64,000 nt of DNA from Streptomyces sp. AC550_RSS872. GTDB lineage: Bacteria > Actinomycetota > Actinomycetes > Streptomycetales > Streptomycetaceae. Below are positions 51,588 to 63,787 of the stretch, in pieces. Within the stretch, counting starts at the first letter, position 1. Each line of letters starts with the position of its first letter. Under the pieces are notes generated by a model that made no database searches, was not told the origin of the DNA, and saw only the letters and a program-made list of their open reading frames with translations. The translations under genes were made by a program, and so were the position numbers. The stretch lies in contig NZ_JAGMUL010000120.1 of NCBI RefSeq assembly GCF_019049285.1, forward strand, positions 224,227 through 288,226, read 5' to 3'.

Positions 51588-52829
51588 CTAGTGATCGTGG
51601 GCCTCGTCGGTCTGCGGGGCCCGCTGGTGCAGCTGGGCGGCGAGTACGGCGACGTCGTCCTCGGCATGCCGGGCGTCGAGGCGGGCGAGCGCCGTGTCGA
51701 TGATGTCCTCGACCCCGGCGGCGGACGCGAAGCCGACGCCGGCCAGCCGGTCCAGGGACTGCTCGATGTCCTCGCCGCGATGCTCGACGAGCCCGTCGGT
51801 GAACAGCAGCAGCGTCTGGCCGGGGTCCAGCCGCCAGGTGCCCGGCTCGTAGCCGCCGAGGCCCGTTCCCAGAGGCGGGCCGACCGGCACCGGCAGCAGT
51901 GAGGCGCTGCCCTCCGGGTCGATCACGGCCGGGGGCAGATGGCCGGCGCTGGCCAGGGTCACCTGGCCGCGGCCGGGGTCGACGCGGGCGATCAGACAGG
52001 TGGCCGGCCGGCGCTCCGGTTCCGCGGAGGCGATGTCGTCGAGCTGGCGCAGCACGCGGTGCGGTGGGAGGTCGGCGGAGGCGATGTAGCGCAGCGCGGA
52101 GCGGTACGCGGTCATGTCCACGGCGGCTTCCAGACCGTGGCCCATGACGTCGCCGACGACGAGCAGCGTCCGGCCGAAGTGCAGCCGGACGGTCTCGCAC
52201 CAGTCGCCGCCCACCAGGGTGCTCTGCCCGACGGGCAGATAGCGGATCGCCACGTCCAGATTCGGGTGCGGACGGCCGGGCTCGGCGAGCAGCGCCCGCT
52301 GGAGTCGGCCGACGACGCCTCGGACCCGGTCGTGCTCTCGGGCGTGCCGGATGTGCGAGGCGGCGCGTTCGGCGAGGAGCGCGAGCAGCTCGGTCTCCGC
52401 CCGGGTGAAGGGCGCTCGGTCCCGGGCGCAGATCAGCACGCCGTAGGGGTGGCCGTCGGTGGCCAGGGGAACGCAGACCGCAGGTCGCGCGCCGCCGGAC
52501 ACCGGGTAGCGGGTTCCGTCTCCGTCCGAGCCGGCCGCTTCCCGTGCCGCCGCCTCGGCCCACCCCACGGGAGGCAGCGTCGCCGGGTCGCCGTGGACGG
52601 CCTCGTACGCCGGCCCGGCCTCGCCGCCGCCCCGCACCACCGCCGCCGTGCCGCCCGCCTGCCAGGCGGCCTCCCTGGTCAGCTCCGCGCAGGTGGCGTC
52701 CTCGTCCAGCGTGGTGCCGATCCGGGCCAGCGCCGTACGCACCACGGTCGGCCGGGACGACACGCCGAGGTCCTGCTCGGGTGTGCCACGAGACGCGACG
52801 GGCCGTGCCCTCGCCGGTCTGTGAAACAT
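51588..52829 (-). CDS. PP2C/SpoIIE-type phosphatase with GAF domain (413 aa)
   Basis: Serine phosphatase of the SpoIIE type, of the kind that acts on anti-sigma-antagonist proteins. Residues ~20-170 form a GAF-like sensor (AELTREAAWQAGGTAAVVRGG, RAETELLALLAERAASHIRHA). Residues ~190-405 form the PP2C domain with VGGDWCETVRL, VVGDVMGHGLEAAVDM, LASAGHLPP, LLFTDGLVE and DDVAVLAAQL. Start ATG 52829 is uncertain as no clean ribosome site is seen. The longer frame to 53111 includes repeat-derived MSCAMSCAM. It may act on a sigma-factor cascade not present in the window. Confidence 0.9.
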   Translation of the reverse strand: MFHRPARARPVASRGTPEQDLGVSSRPTVVRTALARIGTTLDEDATCAELTREAAWQAGGTAAVVRGGGEAGPAYEAVHGDPATLPPVGWAEAAAREAAGSDGDGTRYPVSGGARPAVCVPLATDGHPYGVLICARDRAPFTRAETELLALLAERAASHIRHAREHDRVRGVVGRLQRALLAEPGRPHPNLDVAIRYLPVGQSTLVGGDWCETVRLHFGRTLLVVGDVMGHGLEAAVDMTAYRSALRYIASADLPPHRVLRQLDDIASAEPERRPATCLIARVDPGRGQVTLASAGHLPPAVIDPEGSASLLPVPVGPPLGTGLGGYEPGTWRLDPGQTLLLFTDGLVEHRGEDIEQSLDRLAGVGFASAAGVEDIIDTALARLDARHAEDDVAVLAAQLHQRAPQTDEAHDH

Positions 52830-53146
52830 CTGAAACCAGCGCACCACACTGAACACCCTAAAGGCTGACAAAAGCACACAGTGTGCGAACGAAGGCATGG
52901 CGCAGGACATGGCGCAGGACATGGCGCAGGACACGGCGAGGGCGGGGCCGACAGGGGGCACGGGGGCGGGCGCGGGCGGATACGGGGAGCACGGGGGCGC
53001 ACGTGCTGCATATATCTGCCGGTTTGGCGCGCGGGCGCTCGCCCCATACGGGGAATTGAGCCTCCGCCGTATGGCCGCGACACCGGGCACCCGGTGCACT
53101 GAGGCCTCCATCTCTCGGTCGTCGGCGCACCACAGGGAGGCTTTTC
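52830..53146. other. intergenic region between the phosphatase and second paralogue
   Basis: About 317 nt holding divergent promoters for the phosphatase and the 53147 gene. It contains a short 12-bp tandem repeat (listed separately). No other gene is supported here. Confidence 0.5.
52897..52932 (+). repeat. 12-bp tandem repeat ATGGCGCAGGAC, three copies
   Basis: Three perfect copies in the intergenic region between the phosphatase start and the second paralogue, followed by a partly matching ACGGCG. On the minus strand it reads MSCA in frame with the phosphatase extension, but translation there is doubtful. Confidence 0.85.
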
Positions 53147-53650
53147 ATGGCACTCACGGAGTGGACGAAGTCAATGGAGTGGCTGGCAGCGGCATCGGAG
53201 GACCCCGGCGCCTGCAAACACGAGTGGCAGAACGGCAGCACCGGGGTCGCGCTTCTGGCCGCGGGGCGGTTCTGGGACGTACTGATCGTGCCGGAGGAGC
53301 TCGGGCTGCGCGTCGCCGACCTCCTGGAAGAGCTGCCCCTGCTCGACCGCGGCCCCTGCCTCGTGGACACCCGACGGCGCAACGTCGGCTTCCTGCTGCC
53401 CCCGGAGCCGCAGACGGTATGGATCGGCACCGGCGTACGCCTGCTCGGCACGGGAGCCTGGATCGCCGCTCCCGCCCCGCACTGCCGCTGGGGCGCCCTG
53501 CGCTGGCTCGTCCCGCCGGACGGCACCGGGACCCTGAACATGCCGGAGGTCCTGGAGATGGCCCTCCAGCGCTGCGCGAGCGAGCTGTCCCGCACCCAGG
53601 GACACCCGGCGCCGGCCGCGTGCGCGGCAGGGGGGCGCGTACGGCCGTGA
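53147..53650 (+). CDS. conserved actinomycete hypothetical protein, copy 2 (167 aa)
   Basis: Paralogue of the 50400-50888 product, sharing the same pattern: MEWLAAASEDPGACKHEW, AAGRFWDVLIVPEELGLRVADLL, GPCLVDTRRRNVGFLLPPEP, then RWLVPPDGTGTL. ATG 53147 has an AGGGAGG ribosome site. It has a divergent phosphatase gene upstream. The two copies are well diverged, so the duplication is old. The family is widespread in Streptomyces but I cannot name a function. Confidence 0.8.
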   Translation: MALTEWTKSMEWLAAASEDPGACKHEWQNGSTGVALLAAGRFWDVLIVPEELGLRVADLLEELPLLDRGPCLVDTRRRNVGFLLPPEPQTVWIGTGVRLLGTGAWIAAPAPHCRWGALRWLVPPDGTGTLNMPEVLEMALQRCASELSRTQGHPAPAACAAGGRVRP

Positions 53651-53813
53651 CCGGCTCGCAGGTACCGCTGTGACGCGGCTGTGACAGTCGACGGACAGCG
53701 CCATGACGTCCACCGACCAAGGTATTGGAAACGGACAAATTGCAGCTTTCGGACATCCGTCGCTTCCGGTGATGTGAGCGGAGATGGCCGAGTCGAATTG
53801 TCAGAGGACCCCC

Positions 53814-54044
53814 ATGAGCTTCACCATCACCACCCCGCACGACGCAGCCACCGCCGCCGCGCTGGCCCCGCGCGAGAGGGAGACGCTCCAGCACATCGCC
53901 CGAGGCTGCACCTATCTCCAGGCGGCCCGGCTCATGGGACTGTCCAAGCACACGGTCGACGCCTACCTCCGTCGTATCCGCGCCAAGCTCGACATCACCA
54001 GCACCGCCGAGCTCACCCGGACGGCCATCGCCCTGGGTCTGTGA
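53814..54044 (+). CDS. stand-alone LuxR-type HTH regulator (76 aa)
   Basis: Small protein consisting only of a LuxR C-terminal helix-turn-helix (LAPRERETLQHIARGCTYLQAARLMGLSKHTVDAYLRRIRAKLDI, shown in part RETLQHIARGCTYLQAARLMGL), with no sensor domain. ATG 53814 follows AGAGGA. It is 118 nt before the PKS gene and on the same strand, so it may regulate or be co-transcribed with it. Such single-domain HTH proteins are known as DNA-binding regulators or anti-activators. The target is unknown. Confidence 0.85.
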   Translation: MSFTITTPHDAATAAALAPRERETLQHIARGCTYLQAARLMGLSKHTVDAYLRRIRAKLDITSTAELTRTAIALGL

Positions 54045-54162
54045 CCCGTACGTAACCCCCGCCGCGCCCCGCGTCAAGCAACGAACAACCGGGGCTGGGG
54101 CGTTCGTCCCCGCCGAGGGACGGTTGCAGTCCACCCCCCGCACAGACCCGAACAGGTTCCCC

Positions 54163-58929
<4,767 letters not shown>

Positions 58930-58960
58930 GACGCGAGAGAGGAGTTCCGGACGTGTCGCG

Positions 58961-60601
58961 TCAGCCGCCGAGCGCCGCGAGCACCACGGACCTGGCCTCC
59001 TCCTGGACCTGGCGCAGATGGTCCGGGCCGAGGAACGACTCGCCGTAGATCTTGTAGACGTCCTCGGTGCCCGAGGGGCGGGCCGCGAACCAGGCGTGGG
59101 CGGTGGCCACCTTGATGCCGCCGAGGGCGGCCCCGTTGCCGGGCGCCTCGGTGAGCACCGTGGTGACCGGCTCTCCGGCGAGGGTGTCGGCGGTGACCTG
59201 GCGCGGGGACAGCTTGGCGAGCAGGGCCTTCTCCTCGCGGGTGGCCGGGGCGTCGACGCGTGCGTAGGCGGGGGCGCCGAAGCGGTCGGTGAGTTCGGCG
59301 TAGTGCTGCGAGGGGGTCTTGCCGGTGACCGCCGTGATCTCGGAGGCGAGCAGGGCCAGGATGATGCCGTCCTTGTCGGTGGTCCACACCGAGCCGTCGC
59401 GGCGCAGGAAGGACGCGCCGGCCGACTCCTCGCCGCCGAAGCCGAGGCTGCCGTCGGACAGACCGTCCACGAACCACTTGAATCCGACGGGGACTTCGAC
59501 CAGCGGGCGGCCGACGTCCGCCGCGACCCGGTCGATCATGCTCGACGACACCAGCGTCTTGCCGATGCCGGCGCCCGTGGGCCACTGCTCCCGGTGCGAG
59601 AACAGGTACGAAATCGCCACGGCCAAGTAGTGGTTGGGGTTCATCAGGCCGCCGTCCGGAGTGACGATGCCGTGCCGGTCGGCGTCGGCGTCGTTGCCGG
59701 TGGCGAGGTCGAAGCGGTCGCGCCGCTCGATGAGAGAGGCCATGGCGTACGGCGAGGAGCAGTCCATGCGGATCTTGCCGTCCCAGTCGAGCGTCATGAA
59801 ACGCCAGGTGGGATCGGTGAGCGGGTTCACCACCGTGAGGTCGAGGCCGTGCTGTTCGGCGATGCGGCCCCAGTAGGCGACCGAGGCGCCGCCCAGCGGA
59901 TCGGCGCCGATGCGGACACCCGCGGACCGGATCGCCTCCAGGTCCAGGACGTTCGGCAGGTCGGCGACATAGGAGCCGAGGAAGTCGTGGCGGCCGGTTC
60001 CGGGTGCGGCCAGGGCGCGGGCGTAGGGGATGCGGCGTACGTCCTTCATACCGCCGGTGATGATCTCGTTGGCGCGGTCCTGGATCCAGGAGGTCGCCTC
60101 GGAGCCGGCGGGGCCGCCGCTCGGGGGGTTGTACTTGAAGCCGCCGTCGGCGGGCGGGTTGTGGGAGGGGGTGACCACCACGCCGTCGGCGATAGCGGAC
60201 GTGCGGTTCCGGTTGTGGGTGAGGATGGCGTGCGAGACCGCCGGGGTGGGCGTGTAGCCGTCGGCCTGGTCGATGAGGACGATCACCTCGTTGGCCGCGA
60301 AGACCTCGAGGGCAGTGATCCGGGCGGGCTCCGACAGGGCGTGGGTGTCGGCGCCGAGGAAGAGGGGGCCGTCGGTGCCCTGGGCGGCGCGGTACTCGCA
60401 GATGGCCTGGCTGGTGGCGGCGATGTGGTCCTCGTTGAACGCCGCCGCGAGAGACGAGCCGCGGTGTCCCGAGGTGCCGAACGCCACCCGCTGCCCCGGT
60501 TCGGCCGGGTCGGGGTGCAGTGCGTAGTAGGCCGTGACCAGGCGGGCCACATCGATGAGGTCTTCGGGCCGGGCGACCTGCCCCGCTCGCGCGTCCTGCA
60601 T
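58961..60601 (-). CDS. pgm: phosphoglucomutase (alpha-D-glucose-1-phosphate specific), 546 aa
   Basis: Phosphohexomutase that interconverts glucose-1-phosphate and glucose-6-phosphate. N-terminal FGTSGHRGSSL, catalytic phosphoserine loop VVTPSHNPPADGG, metal-binding loop GNDADADRHG, sugar-binding GFGGEESAG and phosphate-binding ARPSGTEDVYKIYGES are all intact. ATG 60601, with GGAG upstream, gives the normal ~546 aa; the longer frame to 61600 is shadow. Convergent with the PKS gene, 31 nt away. Housekeeping gene, not part of the PKS. Confidence 0.95.
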   Translation of the reverse strand: MQDARAGQVARPEDLIDVARLVTAYYALHPDPAEPGQRVAFGTSGHRGSSLAAAFNEDHIAATSQAICEYRAAQGTDGPLFLGADTHALSEPARITALEVFAANEVIVLIDQADGYTPTPAVSHAILTHNRNRTSAIADGVVVTPSHNPPADGGFKYNPPSGGPAGSEATSWIQDRANEIITGGMKDVRRIPYARALAAPGTGRHDFLGSYVADLPNVLDLEAIRSAGVRIGADPLGGASVAYWGRIAEQHGLDLTVVNPLTDPTWRFMTLDWDGKIRMDCSSPYAMASLIERRDRFDLATGNDADADRHGIVTPDGGLMNPNHYLAVAISYLFSHREQWPTGAGIGKTLVSSSMIDRVAADVGRPLVEVPVGFKWFVDGLSDGSLGFGGEESAGASFLRRDGSVWTTDKDGIILALLASEITAVTGKTPSQHYAELTDRFGAPAYARVDAPATREEKALLAKLSPRQVTADTLAGEPVTTVLTEAPGNGAALGGIKVATAHAWFAARPSGTEDVYKIYGESFLGPDHLRQVQEEARSVVLAALGG

Positions 60602-60715
60602 TTCCCCGCTCCTCCGCACAGCTCGACCGTTGGGTACGGCCCTCATTCTCCCCCGCCCCGGCCGTCGGGACGCGCGCCGGGCCGCCGTTGTGGCACACGT
60701 CCGACGGGTGCGACG

Positions 60716-61432
60716 ATGCGGGCCGACGAGCGGAGGGGCACCGCCGTGGGGCATGGGGATGTGGGGCATGGGGACGTGGGGCATGGGGACGTGGGGCACC
60801 AACGGCCGCCCGCCGCCGCGCTGTTCGATGCGCTGGGCGCCGACTACGAGAAGGCGTTCGGCCGTGCCCCCGCGCACCTGTCCGCGCTGGAGTGGCTGAT
60901 CGAGCGGCTGCCGCTCGCCGCGCGGACGCTGGACGTGGGCAGCGGCACCGGTCGGCCCACCGCGGCGGCGCTCGTCGCGGCGGGGCACTCGGTGCTGGGT
61001 CTCGACGTCTCCCCCGTCATGGTCGAACTCGCCGCCCGTCAGGTCCCGGAGGCCGAGTTCCGCCGCGGTGACGTCCGGGAGCTGTCGTTCGAGGCGGGCT
61101 CGTTCGACGGCGTGTGCGTGTTCTTCTCGCTGTTGCAGATGACCCGCGCCGAGCAGTCGACGCTGACGCGGCGGCTGGCCCTGGCGCTGCGGCCCGGCGG
61201 ACATCTGGTGCTGGCCACCGTGCCCGCAGACGTGGAGGATGTCGAGGTGGTCTTCCTGGGCCGGCCGGTCCGCGCGACCAGCTTCGCCGAGGAGGACGTC
61301 GTCGGCATGGTGGAGGCGGCCGGGCTGACGGTGCTGTCCCGGCACAACGCCACCTTCACCCCGGACCACCCCGGAGCCGGGCCCGAGCCCCACCTCTTCC
61401 TGTACTGCCGCCGCGACGAGGCCGGCCTCTGA
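60716..61432 (+). CDS. class I SAM-dependent methyltransferase with repeat-bearing N-terminus (238 aa)
   Basis: Methyltransferase of the class I Rossmann type. Motif I is VGSGTGRPTAAAL, motif II LDVSPVMVELA, then FRRGDVRELSFEAGSFDGVCVFFSLL and the later LRPGGHLVLAT. The N-terminal ~20 residues are a repeat (VGHGD three times), encoded by a 15-bp tandem repeat. ATG 60716 is the longest plausible start, but every repeat unit begins with an in-frame GTG, so the real start may be later. The core fold begins at AALFDALGADYEKAF. Substrate unknown. It is divergent from the phosphoglucomutase. Confidence 0.85.
   Translation: MRADERRGTAVGHGDVGHGDVGHGDVGHQRPPAAALFDALGADYEKAFGRAPAHLSALEWLIERLPLAARTLDVGSGTGRPTAAALVAAGHSVLGLDVSPVMVELAARQVPEAEFRRGDVRELSFEAGSFDGVCVFFSLLQMTRAEQSTLTRRLALALRPGGHLVLATVPADVEDVEVVFLGRPVRATSFAEEDVVGMVEAAGLTVLSRHNATFTPDHPGAGPEPHLFLYCRRDEAGL
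60746..60799 (+). repeat. 15-bp in-frame tandem repeat (three copies plus partial)
   Basis: GTGGGGCATGGGGAY repeated at 60746, 60761 and 60776, then GTGGGGCAC. Each unit starts with an in-frame GTG and ends with GGGGA, which could serve as a ribosome site for the next unit. The copy number would change the length or start of the methyltransferase. Confidence 0.9.
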
Positions 61433-61467
61433 CGCGCTCCGGGCCAACTGCCTTCCTCTGCCCACCC

Positions 61468-61492
61468 CTTCGGCCGGCCTCTTCGGCCGAAG
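61468..61492 (+). terminator. hairpin CTTCGGCCG-N7-CGGCCGAAG after the methyltransferase
   Basis: Perfect nine-base-pair stem with a seven-base loop, 35 nt after the stop. No T-run. Plausible terminator before the S1 protease gene. Confidence 0.6.
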
Positions 61493-61633
61493 GCCACCTA
61501 CCCCCACCGGGCGCCGCCGGACACACTGAGACGTCGGCCGGCCTCGACGCGGCGTCGACGGACAGCCCGTGGCCGCGTCCGCGCGGCCGTGCGCCATCAC
61601 TCGAACCTGCCCTACCGTCCTCGGGAGACTTCA

Positions 61634-62533
61634 GTGATCACAGTGCGCCGTACCTCCATCAGACGTCGTCCACGGCTGATCGCCTCGGTGGTGAGCCTGT
61701 TCGTGGCGAGCGCTCTCGCCCTGTCCGACACCAGCGCGGCCGCAGCGCCCACGGCCGGCGTCACCCCGTCGGCCGCGTCGGTGTCCGGCGCGGCCTCGGC
61801 CGTAGAGTCCCTGGGGATCGCCGGGACGGCCTGGACCGTCGACGAGCGCACCGGGAAGCTGCGCATCCTCGCCGACTCCACGGTCGCCGACGCGGACCTG
61901 GCCAGAATCCGGCGAGCCACCGTCCGTTTCCCGGGTGTCGCGACCCTCGAACGGCTCGACGGCCGGCTGCGCACCCTCCTGTCGGGCGGCGACGGCATCT
62001 ACACGGCCGGTTGGCGCTGTTCGGCAGGCGTCAACGTGCGCAGCGGCACCACCTACTACTTCGTCACCGCCGGCCACTGCACCGACACCCTGCCCACCTG
62101 GTACACCAGTTCCGCCATGAGTACGGCGATCGGTCCCAGCACCGGCACCAGCTTCCCGGGCGACGACTTCGGTGTCGTCCAGTACTCCAACCCGGCCGTA
62201 CCGCATCCCGGCACCATCGGGACCGTCGACGTCACCGGGACCGCGACGGCCTACGTCGGCCAGAGCGTCTGCCGGCGGGGCGCGACCACCGGCGTCCACT
62301 GCGGCGTGGTCACCGCGCTCAACGCGACCGTCAACTATGCGGACGGAGCCGTCCACGGCCTGATCCGGACCAACATCTGCGCCGAGCCCGGTGACAGCGG
62401 CGGCCCGCTCTACGCCGGCGACAAGGTCGTCGGAATCCTCTCCGGCGGCTCCGGGAACTGCGCCACCGGAGGGACCACCTACTACCAGCCGATCCAGGAA
62501 GTACTGAGCGCCTACGGGCTTTCCGTCTACTGA
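61634..62533 (+). CDS. secreted S1-family serine protease (streptogrisin-like) with short pro-region (299 aa)
   Basis: Chymotrypsin-type protease with signal peptide (hydrophobic segment SVVSLFVASALALS ending near an AAAAP site, about residue 37), a short pro-region of ~70 residues (DERTGKLRILADSTVADADL) and a mature domain with the catalytic triad: H148 in TAGHC, D178 in GDDFGV (D177/D178) and S255 in GDSGGP. Cys pairs around the triad are retained. GTG 61634 has GGGAG upstream; the longer frame from 61589 is less likely. It acts outside the cell. The overlap of its end with the convergent regulator gene is 7 nt. Confidence 0.93.
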   Translation: MITVRRTSIRRRPRLIASVVSLFVASALALSDTSAAAAPTAGVTPSAASVSGAASAVESLGIAGTAWTVDERTGKLRILADSTVADADLARIRRATVRFPGVATLERLDGRLRTLLSGGDGIYTAGWRCSAGVNVRSGTTYYFVTAGHCTDTLPTWYTSSAMSTAIGPSTGTSFPGDDFGVVQYSNPAVPHPGTIGTVDVTGTATAYVGQSVCRRGATTGVHCGVVTALNATVNYADGAVHGLIRTNICAEPGDSGGPLYAGDKVVGILSGGSGNCATGGTTYYQPIQEVLSAYGLSVY

Positions 62534-63225
62534 GCCGTCGGTTCGAGACGGACGCAGCAGTGGCCGGCCCCGGGCGCCAGACAGGCCTGGCGGCCGTGCT
62601 CGTCGAGCCCTTCGAGGACGCCGCGGAGGAGGTGGAGGTTCATGCCGCACACGGTCTGCGTGTGTTCGCGGGCGAGCGCGTGGAAGGGGCAGTTGCCCAG
62701 CACGATCGCGTCACCGTCGTAGCGGGGCTCGAACCCGTACTGCTCCAGCAGGTCGAAGACGTCCGTGTGCTGCCCGGCGAGCTGGGCGCCTACGTCGTGA
62801 GCCTTGCGGTGCAGCACGGAACGGACGGGTTCGCCGGTGGCCTCGGACTCCTCCAGGGCCTGCGCCAGGAGCCGTCCGGCCAGCTCGTACTGCCGCTCCG
62901 GAAGGCTGACGGTGACCTGCTTCGCGGAGCGCCGGTACAGCTTGGCCGGCCTGCCCGCTCCCGGGCCGGTGCGGCCGCTGCGCCGTTCGTAGACGACGTC
63001 GAGGAGTGACTCGTCCGCCAGCCGGTCCAGGTGGAACGCCGCGGTCTGGCGCGCGAGCCCGAGCGCGGCAGCGGCCTCGTCACGGCTGACCGGTGCCTGC
63101 TGGCGCACGACATGGTCGTACAACCTCCTGCGCGTCGGTTCGTCCAGAGCGGCGACGGCGGAGACGGCGGGGCGGCTGGCTTCGTTCGGACGGTCCACGA
63201 ACACCAGTGTAAAACCCATGCCCAT
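62527..63225 (-). CDS. SufR-like transcriptional regulator with C-terminal Cys cluster (232 aa)
   Basis: Winged-helix regulator (RRLYDHVVRQQAPVSRDEAAAALGLARQTAAFHLDRL, shown in part SRDEAAAALGLARQTAAFHL) with a C-terminal Cys/His group: NCPFHALAREHTQTVCGM, then ACLAPGAGHCCVRL, as in the SufR family, where Cys coordinates an iron-sulfur cluster. An Arg/Gly-rich basic hairpin (RRSGRTGPGAGRPAK) is typical of the wing. Two ATGs (63225, 63219) are possible starts. It is divergent from the DoxX-like gene across a short promoter region and probably controls it in response to redox or iron state. Confidence 0.88.
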   Translation of the reverse strand: MGMGFTLVFVDRPNEASRPAVSAVAALDEPTRRRLYDHVVRQQAPVSRDEAAAALGLARQTAAFHLDRLADESLLDVVYERRSGRTGPGAGRPAKLYRRSAKQVTVSLPERQYELAGRLLAQALEESEATGEPVRSVLHRKAHDVGAQLAGQHTDVFDLLEQYGFEPRYDGDAIVLGNCPFHALAREHTQTVCGMNLHLLRGVLEGLDEHGRQACLAPGAGHCCVRLEPTAQ

Positions 63226-63256
63226 TGACTTAAGAACCGCCAGGCGCTTCTATAAA
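63225..63256 (+). promoter_or_regulatory. candidate promoter TTGACT / TATAAA of the DoxX-like gene
   Basis: TTGACT at 63225-63230 and TATAAA at 63251-63256 (or CTATAA two bases earlier, giving an 18-base spacer), before the ATG at 63297. The -35 overlaps the regulator start codon on the other strand, which would suit autoregulation. Confidence 0.5.
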
Positions 63257-63296
63257 CAGTGAGAGTTGTCGTTAGAAGACCCGAAGGAACAACGCC

Positions 63297-63731
63297 ATGT
63301 CGTCCATCACCACAACAACGCCGGCCGGGCCGCGGCGGGCCGCGCTCGCCGACCCCCGCTACCAGGCATTCGTCATCCTGCGCACCGGGTTCACCATCGC
63401 GCCGATCCTGTTCGGACTGGACAAGTTCACCAACCTGCTCGTGGACTGGCCCGGCTACCTCGCGCCGTGGATCGACGACGTCGTTCCCGGCAGCGCCCAG
63501 GCGGCCATGTACGCCGTCGGTGTCATCGAGATCGTCGCGGGTCTCGTCGTCGCGCTCGCCCCTCGCTTCGGGGGCTGGCTGGTGGCCGGATGGCTCACCG
63601 GCATCATCGTGAACCTGCTGACCATCCCCGACTACTACGACATCGCGCTGCGCGACTTCGGTCTGCTGCTCGGCGCGGTCGCTCTGGCCCGGCTCGCGCA
63701 GGGTTACCACCGCGAGGGGCCGTCGCGCTGA
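63297..63731 (+). CDS. DoxX-like four-helix membrane protein (144 aa)
   Basis: Small membrane protein with a polar N-terminus and four hydrophobic segments (FVILRTGFTIAPILFGLDKFTNLLVDW, AAMYAVGVIEIVAGLVVAL, GWLVAGWLTGIIVNLL, DFGLLLGAVALARLA). The first with FGLDKFTNLL is the DoxX/DoxD-like signature. ATG 63297 follows AAGGA. It is regulated, presumably, by the adjacent divergent SufR-like protein. Members of this family have been tied to redox and oxidative responses. The exact role is unknown. Confidence 0.85.
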   Translation: MSSITTTTPAGPRRAALADPRYQAFVILRTGFTIAPILFGLDKFTNLLVDWPGYLAPWIDDVVPGSAQAAMYAVGVIEIVAGLVVALAPRFGGWLVAGWLTGIIVNLLTIPDYYDIALRDFGLLLGAVALARLAQGYHREGPSR

Positions 63732-63787
63732 AGCCCACCGCGGCGACGGGAGCCTCACCCGCCCCCATCTGCCGGCGATCCCGGCGG

